In this document: one piece after another, positions 52,797 through 63,221 of the stretch
Layout of the letters: the number at the start of each line of letters is the position of its first letter
How positions within the stretch are numbered: position 1 is the stretch's first letter
Assembly: GCF_900110615.1 (NCBI RefSeq)
Contig: NZ_FOEI01000004.1
Location: 186,001-250,000, forward strand
Direction: 5' to 3'
Length of the DNA: 64,000 bases
From: Flavobacterium urocaniciphilum
GTDB lineage: Bacteria > Bacteroidota > Bacteroidia > Flavobacteriales > Flavobacteriaceae
Notes under the pieces: generated by a model
Seen by the model: the letters and a program-made list of their open reading frames with translations, nothing else
Told to the model about the DNA's origin: nothing
The model's database searches: none
Translations under genes and position numbers: made by a program

Positions 52797-54344
52797 ATGA
52801 ACAAAGAATTAATCATTAGATCTGGTTCTGATGCGGTAGATTTTGCCTTATTAAAAGATGGAAAACTAATTGAATTACACAAAGAAAAAGACGCTGGCGA
52901 TAATCAGCAATTTCAGGTTGGAGATATTTTTATTGCAAAAATTAGAAAACCTGTTGCCGGATTAAATGCAGCATTTGTACACTTAGGTTATGAAAAAGAT
53001 GCTTTTTTGCATTACCATGACTTGGGTCCAAACTTAGGTTCTTTGATTAAATTCATTAAACTTGTAAGCGCAGGTAAAATAAAAGATTATTCACTCAAAA
53101 ATTTCCCTTTTGAGCCTGAAATCAATAAAGACGGTACTATCATGGATGTGTTAAGTGCCAATCAATCGATTTTAGTTCAAATAGTTAAAGAACCGATCTC
53201 AACCAAAGGACCAAGAATTAGTTCTGAGATTTCTTTAGCGGGTAGATATGTTGTATTAGTTCCGTTTTCGGATCGTGTTTCTATTTCACAAAAAATTGGA
53301 GATAGAGCAGAAAAAGACCGATTAAAAAAACTATTACAATCTATTAAACCAAAGGGATTTGGGGTTATTGTAAGAACAGTAGCCGAAGGCAAAAAAGCAG
53401 CCGAAATTGAAAAAGATCTTGAAAACTTATTAGACCGTTGGTCTGGCATGTGCAAAAGATTACAAACTGCTCATCATCCTTCAAAAGTATTAGGAGAACT
53501 TACTAAGTCTTCTTCTATGCTTAGAGATATATTTAACGATACTTTTACAAGTATTCAAGTAGATGATGAAAATTTGTTTTTACAAACGAAGGAGTATTTG
53601 CAAGAAATAGCTCCGGATAAAGTGTCTATCGTAAAACACTATCAGTCGAAAGAACTGCCACTTTTTGAGAAATATCATATAGAAAGACAAATTAAGACCT
53701 CTTTTGGAAAAACAGTTTCTATGAGTAAAGGTGCTTATTTGATTATTGAACACACAGAAGCATTACACGTAATTGACGTAAACTCTGGTAACCGATCAAA
53801 CAAAGCCTTAAACCAAGAAGATACTGCTTTAGAAGTAAACATGATTGCAGCAGCAGAAATTGCGCGTCAATTACGTCTAAGAGATATGGGAGGAATTATT
53901 GTAGTCGATTTTATTGATATGCAAAATCCAGACAATAGAAAAGTATTGTTTGATTTCTTAAAAGAAGAAATGAGTGACGACAAGGCCAAGCATAAAATCT
54001 TGCCTCCTAGTAAATTTGGATTGGTTCAAATTACTAGACAAAGAGTTAGACCTGAAGTTAATATTGAAACAAGCGAAGAGAATCCGAACGAAAACGGACA
54101 AATTGAAGCGCCAATTTTAATTATTGACAAAATAACGTCTAAACTAGAAAGCATTATAAAAGACCACAAAAAAGTTGTACTTAACGCACATCCATTTGTG
54201 GCAGCATACCTTACTAAAGGTTTTCCATCCTTACGTTCAAAATGGTTTTTTGAACATAAGAAATGGGTGAAAATTATACCACGTGACGCTTACACGTACT
54301 TAGAATATCATTTCTTCGATCAAGAAGGAAAAGAAATTTTATAA
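52797..54344 (+). CDS. rng: Ribonuclease E/G family endoribonuclease
   Basis: Cuts single-stranded RNA during rRNA maturation and mRNA decay. I start at 52797 (MNKELIIRSG), the usual N-terminus; an in-frame ATG at 52773 adds eight residues. It is 515 residues. The S1 domain covers about 36-125 (GDIFIAKIRKPVAGLNAAFVHLGYEKDAFLHYHDL, in pieces); the DNase I-like catalytic part has HVIDVNSGN and GGIIVVDFIDM with the two magnesium-binding aspartates. The Cys-x-x-Cys zinc link that holds the RNase E/G dimer is missing: the place after VQITRQRVRPEVN contains no cysteine. About 200 non-coding bases precede it. Confidence 0.94.
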   Translation: MNKELIIRSGSDAVDFALLKDGKLIELHKEKDAGDNQQFQVGDIFIAKIRKPVAGLNAAFVHLGYEKDAFLHYHDLGPNLGSLIKFIKLVSAGKIKDYSLKNFPFEPEINKDGTIMDVLSANQSILVQIVKEPISTKGPRISSEISLAGRYVVLVPFSDRVSISQKIGDRAEKDRLKKLLQSIKPKGFGVIVRTVAEGKKAAEIEKDLENLLDRWSGMCKRLQTAHHPSKVLGELTKSSSMLRDIFNDTFTSIQVDDENLFLQTKEYLQEIAPDKVSIVKHYQSKELPLFEKYHIERQIKTSFGKTVSMSKGAYLIIEHTEALHVIDVNSGNRSNKALNQEDTALEVNMIAAAEIARQLRLRDMGGIIVVDFIDMQNPDNRKVLFDFLKEEMSDDKAKHKILPPSKFGLVQITRQRVRPEVNIETSEENPNENGQIEAPILIIDKITSKLESIIKDHKKVVLNAHPFVAAYLTKGFPSLRSKWFFEHKKWVKIIPRDAYTYLEYHFFDQEGKEIL

Positions 54345-54349
54345 AAAAC

Positions 54350-54385
54350 TAAACCGTTCCGAAAATATCGGAACGGTTTTTTTTA
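54350..54385. terminator. Bidirectional terminator between rng and pbpC
   Basis: AAACCGTTCCGA and TCGGAACGGTTT around AAATA, with A- and T-runs on the two sides. Confidence 0.9.
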
Positions 54386-54399
54386 TGTAAAAAATTTAA

Positions 54400-56778
54400 T
54401 TATTCACTTTCAAATTCAACTTTTCGCCTAACTTCATTTCCATTTGAATCTACCACAGTAATAACATGAAATCCGTTAGAAGCAAATACAGGCATTTCAT
54501 GAAACGTTTTTGTAGCACCTAAATATTTTTGATCAATATACCAAAACAACTCAGAATTGGAATCTGAAAGCGCTACTTTAAAAATAGCGGCTTGTATTTT
54601 ACCATTAAAATCTTTAGCTAAAATTACTTTTGTATTCGCTTTTGGATAGATGAAATCCATAAATTTATCTTGCTGAGCATTTACACAATCTTCCCTAAAA
54701 GGAGGCAAATTTAAATAATCAACATTTTTACTTTTATAATACCATTCCATTACAGGCGGCAATACAAACCACGATTTAGAAACAATATTATCAACCGATT
54801 CACAACTACTATTTACTCTAAAATGCAAAGTCTGATCTAAATGAACAATTTTATGATACGGACAAGTTTTTGTTTTTTTAGCTCTTTTGGCAATGAATTG
54901 TTTTTTTGAAGGACAAAATTCTGTAGCCAAATGTCCCGATTTTTCACAAACCATCACTTCTTCTAAATCTTTATAAGGCTCATCAAACCATTTTGAACGG
55001 GGTAATAATTGAAAAACATCAAACAAAACTGGCGCTGCCGTATCTACTCCCGTCAACAATGGCCTTCCTTCTCCTGTTGCATTACCTACCCAAACTCCAA
55101 CTACATAATCTTTCGTTACTCCAACAGCCCAGGCATCTCGACTTCCGAAACTAGTACCCGTTTTCCATGCAATTTCAAGAGAAGAATCATAAAATCGCCA
55201 AGCTTCATCACCTTGTGGTCTATTCACTTCTTTCATTGCATTAAATGTTTGCCAAATTGGTCCTGCACCTAAAATTGTTTTTTGTGTAGATTCTGTTCCG
55301 AAATCCAATTTATTATCGAATTGATAATTCAATTGGGCCATTTCTTCGTTACGATATTTACCTCGTGATAAAGCAAAATAATTATTGGTTCTAGCCATAT
55401 AAGCATAAGCCTTTGTTAAATCCCACAAATTAGATTCAGCACCACCTAAAATTAATGACAAACCATAATCTGAAGGTTGTCTATTAATATTTCTCAACTT
55501 TAATTTTTGCAATTGTTCATAAAATTTATTCACTGAATAATCTTGCAACATTAGTACTGAAGGAATATTTAAGGAACGTGCTAATGCTCTACTTGCAGGA
55601 ACGGCACCATCATAAGTAAGATTAAAATTTTGTGGCGTATATCCTGAAATTTGAGTTGGAACATCTGCTACTAATGTTTCTGGCAACAAATCTCCGTCAT
55701 CTAACATGGATGCGTACAAATACGGTTTTAAAATACTACCTGTACTTCTAGGTGCTTCAATAATATCTACATCTTTTTGATGTTGTTTTTCGGTTGGTGT
55801 GTTTCCAACATAACTGATAATATTGTTCGTTTTCACATCCAGAACAATTACTGCCATATTATAAACCTGATTTTGCTTATAAATCTGATAATATTGATTT
55901 ACAATTTCATTAGTACGTTGCTGCAAACTACTTTGAATAGTTGTTTTTACTTTTTCACCACGATGTTCTTTAGCCACTTTTTCAACCAAATGAGGTGCAA
56001 TTTTTGGCAAATCGAAAGGTTTTTGCGGCAACGTTTCTTGTAAAGAAAGTTCATAGGTTTCCTTATCTATTACTTTTTCAATAAATAACTTTTTTAGCAG
56101 CCTATTTCTTTTTTTAAGTAATTTTTCCTGATTCTTACCTGGATATATTAAACTTGGCGCATTTGGTAAAACCGCCAATGTAGCCGTTTCAGCCCAAGAT
56201 AATTGATGCGGTTGCAATCCGAAATATTTCCAAGATGCCATTTCAATTCCAACCACATTGCTTCCATAAGGCGCATGTGAAGCATACAATTGCAAAATTT
56301 TTTCTTTAGAATGACGAAATTCTAAACGTGTCGCTAAAATTATTTCAAATATTTTTTCGAAATAACTACGCTTTTTTCCGTTTCTATGTAAACGAATGAC
56401 TTGTTGTGTTAGTGTACTTCCACCACGAACCACGCGACCCGCTTTTCTATTTTCCTGAATCGCATGAACAATGGAAACTGGATTAAATCCGAAATGTTTA
56501 TAAAAATGTTGGTCTTCAAAAGCGACGATGCATTTTTTAAATTTATCTGGAATGCTATCATTTTCAGGAAAACGCCATTGTCCGTCAGAAGCTATTTTTG
56601 CCCCTAATAATTGCCCTTCTGCACTTTCTATAACCGTTGAATAACTAGTATCAAACAATTGAAAAGGCAACGAAAAATAATACAAAACCAACAAAATAAA
56701 GCAAACAATAGATTTCTTTTTATGGTGTAGAATTTTCTGTTTGACTTTTGAATATAAGGCTAAAAATTTCGTTTTCAT
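54400..56778 (-). CDS. pbpC: Penicillin-binding protein 1C
   Basis: Class A PBP of 792 residues. It has one TM helix (about 23-38), a GT51 glycosyltransferase with Glu88 in AFEDQHFYKHFG and RGGSTLTQQ (118-126), a transpeptidase domain with Ser348-Ile-Leu-Lys351 (SxxK) and KTGTSFGSRDAW, and a C-terminal BiPBP_C beta domain from about 690. PBP1C is often paired with a periplasmic alpha-2-macroglobulin, and here that gene is two upstream in the same run. The ATG follows the stop of the preceding lipoprotein gene with no gap (TAAATG), so translation is coupled. Confidence 0.95.
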   Translation of the reverse strand: MKTKFLALYSKVKQKILHHKKKSIVCFILLVLYYFSLPFQLFDTSYSTVIESAEGQLLGAKIASDGQWRFPENDSIPDKFKKCIVAFEDQHFYKHFGFNPVSIVHAIQENRKAGRVVRGGSTLTQQVIRLHRNGKKRSYFEKIFEIILATRLEFRHSKEKILQLYASHAPYGSNVVGIEMASWKYFGLQPHQLSWAETATLAVLPNAPSLIYPGKNQEKLLKKRNRLLKKLFIEKVIDKETYELSLQETLPQKPFDLPKIAPHLVEKVAKEHRGEKVKTTIQSSLQQRTNEIVNQYYQIYKQNQVYNMAVIVLDVKTNNIISYVGNTPTEKQHQKDVDIIEAPRSTGSILKPYLYASMLDDGDLLPETLVADVPTQISGYTPQNFNLTYDGAVPASRALARSLNIPSVLMLQDYSVNKFYEQLQKLKLRNINRQPSDYGLSLILGGAESNLWDLTKAYAYMARTNNYFALSRGKYRNEEMAQLNYQFDNKLDFGTESTQKTILGAGPIWQTFNAMKEVNRPQGDEAWRFYDSSLEIAWKTGTSFGSRDAWAVGVTKDYVVGVWVGNATGEGRPLLTGVDTAAPVLFDVFQLLPRSKWFDEPYKDLEEVMVCEKSGHLATEFCPSKKQFIAKRAKKTKTCPYHKIVHLDQTLHFRVNSSCESVDNIVSKSWFVLPPVMEWYYKSKNVDYLNLPPFREDCVNAQQDKFMDFIYPKANTKVILAKDFNGKIQAAIFKVALSDSNSELFWYIDQKYLGATKTFHEMPVFASNGFHVITVVDSNGNEVRRKVEFESE

Positions 56779-57654
56779 TTAGTTGTTTTCAAAAAATTTA
56801 TCATAAAACTCATTTAACTTTTTGCCTCTATAATTCTTTTTAAATTTCAATTCTAACGAATCTTTATCCAAATTCAAATTTTCAGAATATTTGATGTATT
56901 GTGCATGATGTTTCATATCGGCGATTTTCAAACTTACCTCAACTTCTTTATATGGAATCAATTTATGGTTTTTCCAATAATAGATTGTTTGAGAAAACGG
57001 CATGTACCAACTTCCTTCATAAACCACTTCAATTCTGGATTCTTTAGGTTTAAACTCATATATACTTGAAAAAAAATAACCACCATTGTAAAATTTATTT
57101 TCAGCTTTACTAAATCCAAAAAAATAATTATAACAATTTCCATTCATATTAAAATGACCTATAGATTGAATTTCAGAAATTCCATCATTGTTTAAATCTA
57201 CAGATTGAAAATAAACAACATTATCAACTTCCGAAGAATGTAGGTACTTCCATTTTTTATTTTGAAGCATATAAAAATCAATTTTAGCTTGCTCTTCTGA
57301 ATAAACATTTGGGCAAACAATTGCATAAATATCACCCTCTTTTTCTAATCTTGTAAAAGCAACTACTTGACCATTATACAACTCATATTCACCAACAGGA
57401 CTAATAGCATTATATATTGAATCTGAAGTAAGTTCTTTATCAATGTCAATATTTGCTTGTAAAACACTATCTATATTAATGGGCTTTTCTTCTGTTTCTT
57501 CCACAATTTCTCCTTTTTCAACTGTAACTGAATCTACGAAAGAAACAGTTACAGTATCAACCACATCAATACTTGAATCAATATATTGGTTTTTTGGTTT
57601 ACATGAAACAATTACAAACAATACACTAGCTATAATAGCTATGAAATTTTCCAT
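56779..57654 (-). CDS. Lipoprotein of unknown function between alpha-2-macroglobulin and pbpC
   Basis: 291 residues with lipobox VIVSC (Cys18), then a long acidic Ser/Thr/Val/Glu-rich linker to about residue 80, then a beta-rich domain. DLNNDGISEIQSIG is a calcium-loop-like motif (DxNxDG, as in FG-GAP or EF-hand-like loops). I do not recognise a family. Four bases separate it from the upstream alpha-2-macroglobulin gene and none from pbpC, so it is locked into that operon and probably works with them at the outer membrane or in the periplasm. Confidence 0.75.
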   Translation of the reverse strand: MENFIAIIASVLFVIVSCKPKNQYIDSSIDVVDTVTVSFVDSVTVEKGEIVEETEEKPINIDSVLQANIDIDKELTSDSIYNAISPVGEYELYNGQVVAFTRLEKEGDIYAIVCPNVYSEEQAKIDFYMLQNKKWKYLHSSEVDNVVYFQSVDLNNDGISEIQSIGHFNMNGNCYNYFFGFSKAENKFYNGGYFFSSIYEFKPKESRIEVVYEGSWYMPFSQTIYYWKNHKLIPYKEVEVSLKIADMKHHAQYIKYSENLNLDKDSLELKFKKNYRGKKLNEFYDKFFENN

Positions 57655-57658
57655 GTGA

Positions 57659-60600
57659 TTACTTAATAATTGTTACCCATTGTCCTTTTGTTCTTACTAT
57701 GTAATTGTTATCATACATAGCTTCGCACTGTATTCCTGGTAAATAGTATTGACCTAAATAACTGGTGTTCATCAACACTCTAAATGTTCGAGATTCTCCC
57801 ACTCGTAAAGAGAAATAAAACTGAGTTCTATCGTCACGAATGTCAATATAATCGGCTACGTTTTTACCAAATGAACCAAAATCGGTATGACGAGAATTCA
57901 TAATTTCAAAACCAGATGGCACAATTTGTGATAAGGCGATGTTGTCCATACTTTCTGTTCCTTGGTTAGAAATAGTGATTTCAGCTACAACTTCTGTTCC
58001 TTGTTTTATTTTAGAAACAGCTAAAATTGCTCCAGCTTTAGTAGTGAATTTCACAGTCGCATTTAAGTTTTTCCCCATTACTTTCTCTTTACCAACAGGT
58101 AAAATTCCACTATTTAAAACTCGAACATAAATTGGTGCTTTACTATTATTTTTTATAGTTGTTGCATAATTTCCTGCTTTCACATCAAGTTTTCTATCGA
58201 TAAAAGATTTTGTACTGGTTACCACATTTGATTTTCCACCAAATGAATACGTTGCATTTATTCCAGCCCCTTTGTTTTTAATGGCGAATTTTGAAATCGC
58301 ATATAAACAATAAGCAGTAGATTGTGTGCTCATATATTTATTAGAAGATAAATCTTTGGCTACTTTGATTGCTTGTTTGAAAGCTTCCGATTTATTATCT
58401 AACAACACATATGTTTCTAACAACATTGCTTTATTTCTTTGTTCTGAACCGTAATAACAACTAAACATATCCGCATTTAATTGCGCTGAAACGCCTTTTA
58501 TTAAATTCATAGCCGCATTTTTCTGACCCGCTAAAGCATACGTTGCCGCTAAACGATACTTAGTTTCGTTAGAAATTGAAGCTGTTTCTCTTAATCTGTT
58601 CATAGATGCCATATCTACATTTCCAGATAAAGCTAAAGTATATAAACGATAAGCTTGAGCGAAATCATTTTTCTGTGTTGCATCAAATCGCCATCTTTTT
58701 GCTTCAGATTGTTGATAATTTACCCATTTTTGTTTGAACGAAACAGGCAAAATATATCCTTTTTTCTCAGCTTCAAACATAAAATGTCCTGCATAAGAAG
58801 TACCCCAATCGTCTGCACTTCCGTTACCTTGCCAATACGACAATCCGCCAGAACTAATTTGAAAATTGCCTAACTTAATAATCGCTGCATTGATATTGTT
58901 TTGAATTTGTGCTTTTCGATTCGCATCTATATCTACAATATCAGACAAATACAATTGTGGAAATGCTGCTGAAGTAGTTTGTTCTACGCAACCATGTGGA
59001 TATTGTATAAGATAACTTAGTCTTCCATTAAAATCTACAGATGGGAAAGATGAAATTTCCAATCTTGATTTATTCGAACCATACACACCAAAAGTATCCC
59101 ATTTTAATGTTTTAGAGCCATTAGCAGGAATTACTATTTCCACAAAATCTTGCGAAACTGGATTTGGATTTACTACATCCACCTCAACAGTATAAATTGA
59201 TTTCTCTTTTCCAGAAGTTGATATAAAATTTAGTTTAGCAATTCCTGAAAAATCGGCAACAGCCACATCAAAATACACCACTTTTTCATCTGGATTTTCA
59301 AAAGTAACTTGTTGTGTTTTATTCCCAATAACAGAAATTCCATTTGACGCAACTAATTGAACCGAAACATTTTTTATATATTTTTCTGTTGCAAAAATGG
59401 TAACTGGCACAGTGATTCTTTCTTTTGAAGAAATTTTTCTAGGAAATGAAACAAGTGTCATTAATGGCTTTTTTACTAAACATGTTTGTTCCACACTTCC
59501 GTAAGCGCTTTCATTTGCATTTCCAGCCACCACCATTGCTCGAACCGACCCAATATAATTTGGCAATTTTATTGTGTGTGTTTTAGTTTGACCTTTTTCC
59601 AATTTAAATGGACCTAAATGAATCACAACAGGTTTAAATCTATTTGCTTTTTTGGCTTTACCTCCGCCTAAATCTTGATCTCCACCAATACTAAATATCT
59701 GATTTATTTTTCCACCATACGCCCCAATTACATCATCATAAATATCCCAAGTTTTTACACCAAGTGCTTGTCGAGAATAAAATTTATCCCAAGCATTAGG
59801 AGTTTTGAAATTAGTTAAATCTAACAATCCATCATCCACAATTGCTATGGTATAAGTCATTTCTTTACCGTTTTTCTCACTTACTTTTAAAGTCGTTTTT
59901 TGCTCTGGCTTTAAAACCGCAGGTAATACAATTTGCGGATGTAAAACTGTATTTTTATCTATAACTTCAATAGGAATAATTCCATACATACGTATTGGCG
60001 TATCATTTAAAGTTGAAGCATGTGGTTTTAGCAATGTAATATGTATATATACATTTGGCGCCATTTCTTTAGTAGCCTCAATAGAAAATTTAGTTTCTCC
60101 TTTTTTAGATTCAATCCATTTAGTTTGAATTACTTTCGTTCCATTTTCAATTGACACAAATGCTCTACCGCCTTCACTTGAAGGAAATGAAACATCAATT
60201 TCATCACCAACTTCATATTTATCTTTATCTGTTGCAAAAACTAACATATTTGCAGCTGAAGAATCACCTTTTTTCGTTTTTCCAGACCAAACTGGCCAAT
60301 CTATTATTGTGGTTAAACTCGTTGCGTGTCCGTCGTTATGATCAATAACACGAATTAAATAACGACCCCAATCATTTTCCGGAACGCTAAAAGCTACGCT
60401 TCCTTTTCCTGAAGCGTTTGTACTTATTAAGTATCTTTTGTATGGCATTGTAACTTCAGAAGATGTATAACTAGACAAATCATTATCAGATGAATTCCAC
60501 CACCATTTCCATTCAACCTTAAAAACATGTACTTCTAAATTAGAAACCGCTTTTGGTTCGCCTTTTTCTCCAACAGTAACAATGTCAAATTTATTTACCA

Positions 60601-63148
60601 CATCTGTTTCTAGAGTTCCATATTTATTGGGTTCTGGAGTTTTAATACCTACATATGTACGATAAGGTGATACCGAAGCAGAAACCACATCAGTACTAAA
60701 ATCGCCACCTGGTTCGTATGCTTTAGTTTGAAGTACCATTTTCAATTTTCCTGGAGCTTGGTTGGTTATTCTTGGTTCAATGGAAACATTTGCTATTCCG
60801 TTTTCATTTACTTTTCCAGAAAATACATTTACTTCTTCAGTACCAAATGTTCTCACTTCATCATCAAAATCGAATTTTTCAAAACCTTTAAAAGTAGTTA
60901 CATCTTGAATGTATTTTGCTTGCATGTCCAATTTTAAATTTTTACCAATTGCACCATGTAACCATGCAACACTAACGTTTGCAGAATTTTTATAATTTGC
61001 ATATAAAGTTGCGTTTGAAAAACCATTTTTAATTTTTAATCTGTTAGGTTTTATGGTTTCAATTTTAAGACTTTTATAAAAATGCACGCCACCAATTGAC
61101 ACTTTAGCTTCCCAATTTCCAGTAGGATCAGAAGATCGTGTCGCAATTTTAAATTGATAATGATTCAAATCATTATACTTTTTAATCGACTGATAACGTG
61201 TTTTTCCTTGTGGATCGGTAATACTTAATTTTATTGGATGGGTTTTTTCCAATTTGCTTTCTAAATCGTTTAACATAAAAGAAACAAACAAAGTATCTCC
61301 AGGACGCCAAACACCTCTTTCGGTATAAATAAATCCTTTTAATCCTTTTTGAAGCTCCTCACCACCTACACTAAAATTACTAACTGATAAAGAATGTCCT
61401 TCATCTAATTTCACATAAGTGGTATGATTACCTTTGGTTACAATAGCGAAATAGGCATATTTTTTAAGATCGATGTTCGCAATACCATCACTATTAGTTG
61501 AAGTTTCTCCCAATTTTTGTTGTTGAAAAGTGAACAATTCTATTTTAGCACTTCCTTCTGGTTCTGTTGTAATGATATTATTAACCGCAAAAGTATAAGC
61601 TCCATTTGTTCCTCTTTTTGCAATTACTCCTAAATCTGAAGCGATTACATTAGTGGCTATTTTACTATCATAATAATACGAATCTGAACAAGGGTCTGCA
61701 CTTTCCATCCAACTATAACTTTCATAATAATAGTCATCATAATAGTCGTCTACAGTTCGAACTTCTTCATCCTCTTCTTCACTTTCTTCTTCATCATCAA
61801 TTAAATTTGTACTACATTTCAATAACGAATATTTCTTTTTAAATGATAATTCCACTCTATAAATCGCACCAGGTTCAGTTTTAATAATTTTTGATAAATC
61901 TAAGGCATATGCATTCCATTTACTATAATTGGTATAGCTATTAGATTTTAAAACAATTTTACTTTTTGAAATAGGTTGTGCAACTTGTCTTAAATTTCTT
62001 CCGCCATTTAATTCATTGTCTTGTAAAAATTGCAGCACATTATTTTTATAAATTTGATATACTTTTACATCAACCGCACTTAAATTTACAGCTTCAAAAT
62101 TTATTTTTAAATTATTTGAACTAGGCAAAACAGTTCCACTTTTAATAAAACGTACACTTGGCTTAGCATCTTCAAAAGTTATTTTTTTCGAAAACCCTTC
62201 TTTTAAGCCTTTTTCAATATCATTTTTTATTCCTTGAAAAACTTCTGTTAACAGTTCCCCTTTAAGCGGATGCTCAAAAAACACTTTAAGGACATTACCG
62301 GCTGTAGCAAAACGTAAATTAGAAGCCGTTTCAACTTGAACTAACCCACTAAAATCTTGCTCTTTTAAAACTGGATCTGAAAAATTTATTGACAAACTTT
62401 GAGTCTCTTTTTGATCTACCCAAGTATTTACAATTTTAAAATTATTTTTTCCAGGAATTTCAACTATTTGATTCCCTTCTTGTTCAATATCTTCTGAACT
62501 CCCATTCCATTTGATCTCGATTTCAGAATCTTCATTAAAACGTTGTATACTATCAATTGTAAATCGATATTCGTTTTTTATCGCACCATTTTTAAGGAAT
62601 TTAACTTTTAAGTCTTTTCCTTTTTGTTCTGCTTTTACTAGCTTATTTAATATATCAAATTCTAAATCATCACTGGAAGTAATAACCCCATTAAGATATT
62701 GATATTCTTTACTATATGATTGTAAATCAACAGTATTAATAGCAAAATCTTGCTTAATAGTTTTAATCGTAAAATTAAAATCTTCTAATGCTTCTGGAGT
62801 TTCTTTTAGTTTAGATAAATGAAAAGTAACTTGGTATTCAGTATCTTGTTTTAGTTTTTTTTCAGGAACAAAAGCTAAAGTATTGCTTGATAGCGCTATT
62901 ACTTTCCCACTTACACTTGGACTAATGCTAAATAAATCATCGTCAATTTCTTCATTTGCTTTCCAATTTTTATTTTCAAAAGCTAATACCAGTCGAATGT
63001 CACTTTTGGCGGAAACCATTCCGGAACTAAAATTCAAAATATAATTTTTAAACAATTCAAATTTAGAATTAAAGTCTTCTGCTTTTTTTCTACAAGATAC
63101 TACTACAATCAATATCAGAATCAATTGTAACATTCGTTTTGCTATCAT
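57659..63148 (-). CDS. Bacterial alpha-2-macroglobulin, thioester type, lipoprotein
   Basis: 1829-residue periplasmic protease trap. The signal MIAKRMLQLILILIVVVSC is a lipoprotein type (Cys19). Macroglobulin domains follow (KGFIYTERGVWRPGDTLFVSF in pieces is the conserved MG3-4 region). The thioester motif Cys1387-Val-Glu-Gln1390 in YPHGCVEQTTSAAFPQLY is intact, so a covalent link to attacking proteases is possible. A terpenoid-like helical domain follows. An unusual Asp/Glu/Tyr-rich insertion lies at about 447-490. It is longer than E. coli ECAM (1653). It leads an operon with a lipoprotein and pbpC. Confidence 0.93.
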   Translation of the reverse strand: MIAKRMLQLILILIVVVSCRKKAEDFNSKFELFKNYILNFSSGMVSAKSDIRLVLAFENKNWKANEEIDDDLFSISPSVSGKVIALSSNTLAFVPEKKLKQDTEYQVTFHLSKLKETPEALEDFNFTIKTIKQDFAINTVDLQSYSKEYQYLNGVITSSDDLEFDILNKLVKAEQKGKDLKVKFLKNGAIKNEYRFTIDSIQRFNEDSEIEIKWNGSSEDIEQEGNQIVEIPGKNNFKIVNTWVDQKETQSLSINFSDPVLKEQDFSGLVQVETASNLRFATAGNVLKVFFEHPLKGELLTEVFQGIKNDIEKGLKEGFSKKITFEDAKPSVRFIKSGTVLPSSNNLKINFEAVNLSAVDVKVYQIYKNNVLQFLQDNELNGGRNLRQVAQPISKSKIVLKSNSYTNYSKWNAYALDLSKIIKTEPGAIYRVELSFKKKYSLLKCSTNLIDDEEESEEEDEEVRTVDDYYDDYYYESYSWMESADPCSDSYYYDSKIATNVIASDLGVIAKRGTNGAYTFAVNNIITTEPEGSAKIELFTFQQQKLGETSTNSDGIANIDLKKYAYFAIVTKGNHTTYVKLDEGHSLSVSNFSVGGEELQKGLKGFIYTERGVWRPGDTLFVSFMLNDLESKLEKTHPIKLSITDPQGKTRYQSIKKYNDLNHYQFKIATRSSDPTGNWEAKVSIGGVHFYKSLKIETIKPNRLKIKNGFSNATLYANYKNSANVSVAWLHGAIGKNLKLDMQAKYIQDVTTFKGFEKFDFDDEVRTFGTEEVNVFSGKVNENGIANVSIEPRITNQAPGKLKMVLQTKAYEPGGDFSTDVVSASVSPYRTYVGIKTPEPNKYGTLETDVVNKFDIVTVGEKGEPKAVSNLEVHVFKVEWKWWWNSSDNDLSSYTSSEVTMPYKRYLISTNASGKGSVAFSVPENDWGRYLIRVIDHNDGHATSLTTIIDWPVWSGKTKKGDSSAANMLVFATDKDKYEVGDEIDVSFPSSEGGRAFVSIENGTKVIQTKWIESKKGETKFSIEATKEMAPNVYIHITLLKPHASTLNDTPIRMYGIIPIEVIDKNTVLHPQIVLPAVLKPEQKTTLKVSEKNGKEMTYTIAIVDDGLLDLTNFKTPNAWDKFYSRQALGVKTWDIYDDVIGAYGGKINQIFSIGGDQDLGGGKAKKANRFKPVVIHLGPFKLEKGQTKTHTIKLPNYIGSVRAMVVAGNANESAYGSVEQTCLVKKPLMTLVSFPRKISSKERITVPVTIFATEKYIKNVSVQLVASNGISVIGNKTQQVTFENPDEKVVYFDVAVADFSGIAKLNFISTSGKEKSIYTVEVDVVNPNPVSQDFVEIVIPANGSKTLKWDTFGVYGSNKSRLEISSFPSVDFNGRLSYLIQYPHGCVEQTTSAAFPQLYLSDIVDIDANRKAQIQNNINAAIIKLGNFQISSGGLSYWQGNGSADDWGTSYAGHFMFEAEKKGYILPVSFKQKWVNYQQSEAKRWRFDATQKNDFAQAYRLYTLALSGNVDMASMNRLRETASISNETKYRLAATYALAGQKNAAMNLIKGVSAQLNADMFSCYYGSEQRNKAMLLETYVLLDNKSEAFKQAIKVAKDLSSNKYMSTQSTAYCLYAISKFAIKNKGAGINATYSFGGKSNVVTSTKSFIDRKLDVKAGNYATTIKNNSKAPIYVRVLNSGILPVGKEKVMGKNLNATVKFTTKAGAILAVSKIKQGTEVVAEITISNQGTESMDNIALSQIVPSGFEIMNSRHTDFGSFGKNVADYIDIRDDRTQFYFSLRVGESRTFRVLMNTSYLGQYYLPGIQCEAMYDNNYIVRTKGQWVTIIK

Positions 63149-63221
63149 AGCTGTTGGTGGGAATTAGGTTAATTTAACAAGTTTTTTTGTAAAATATTAA
63201 CATCAAATCACATGCCAAATT

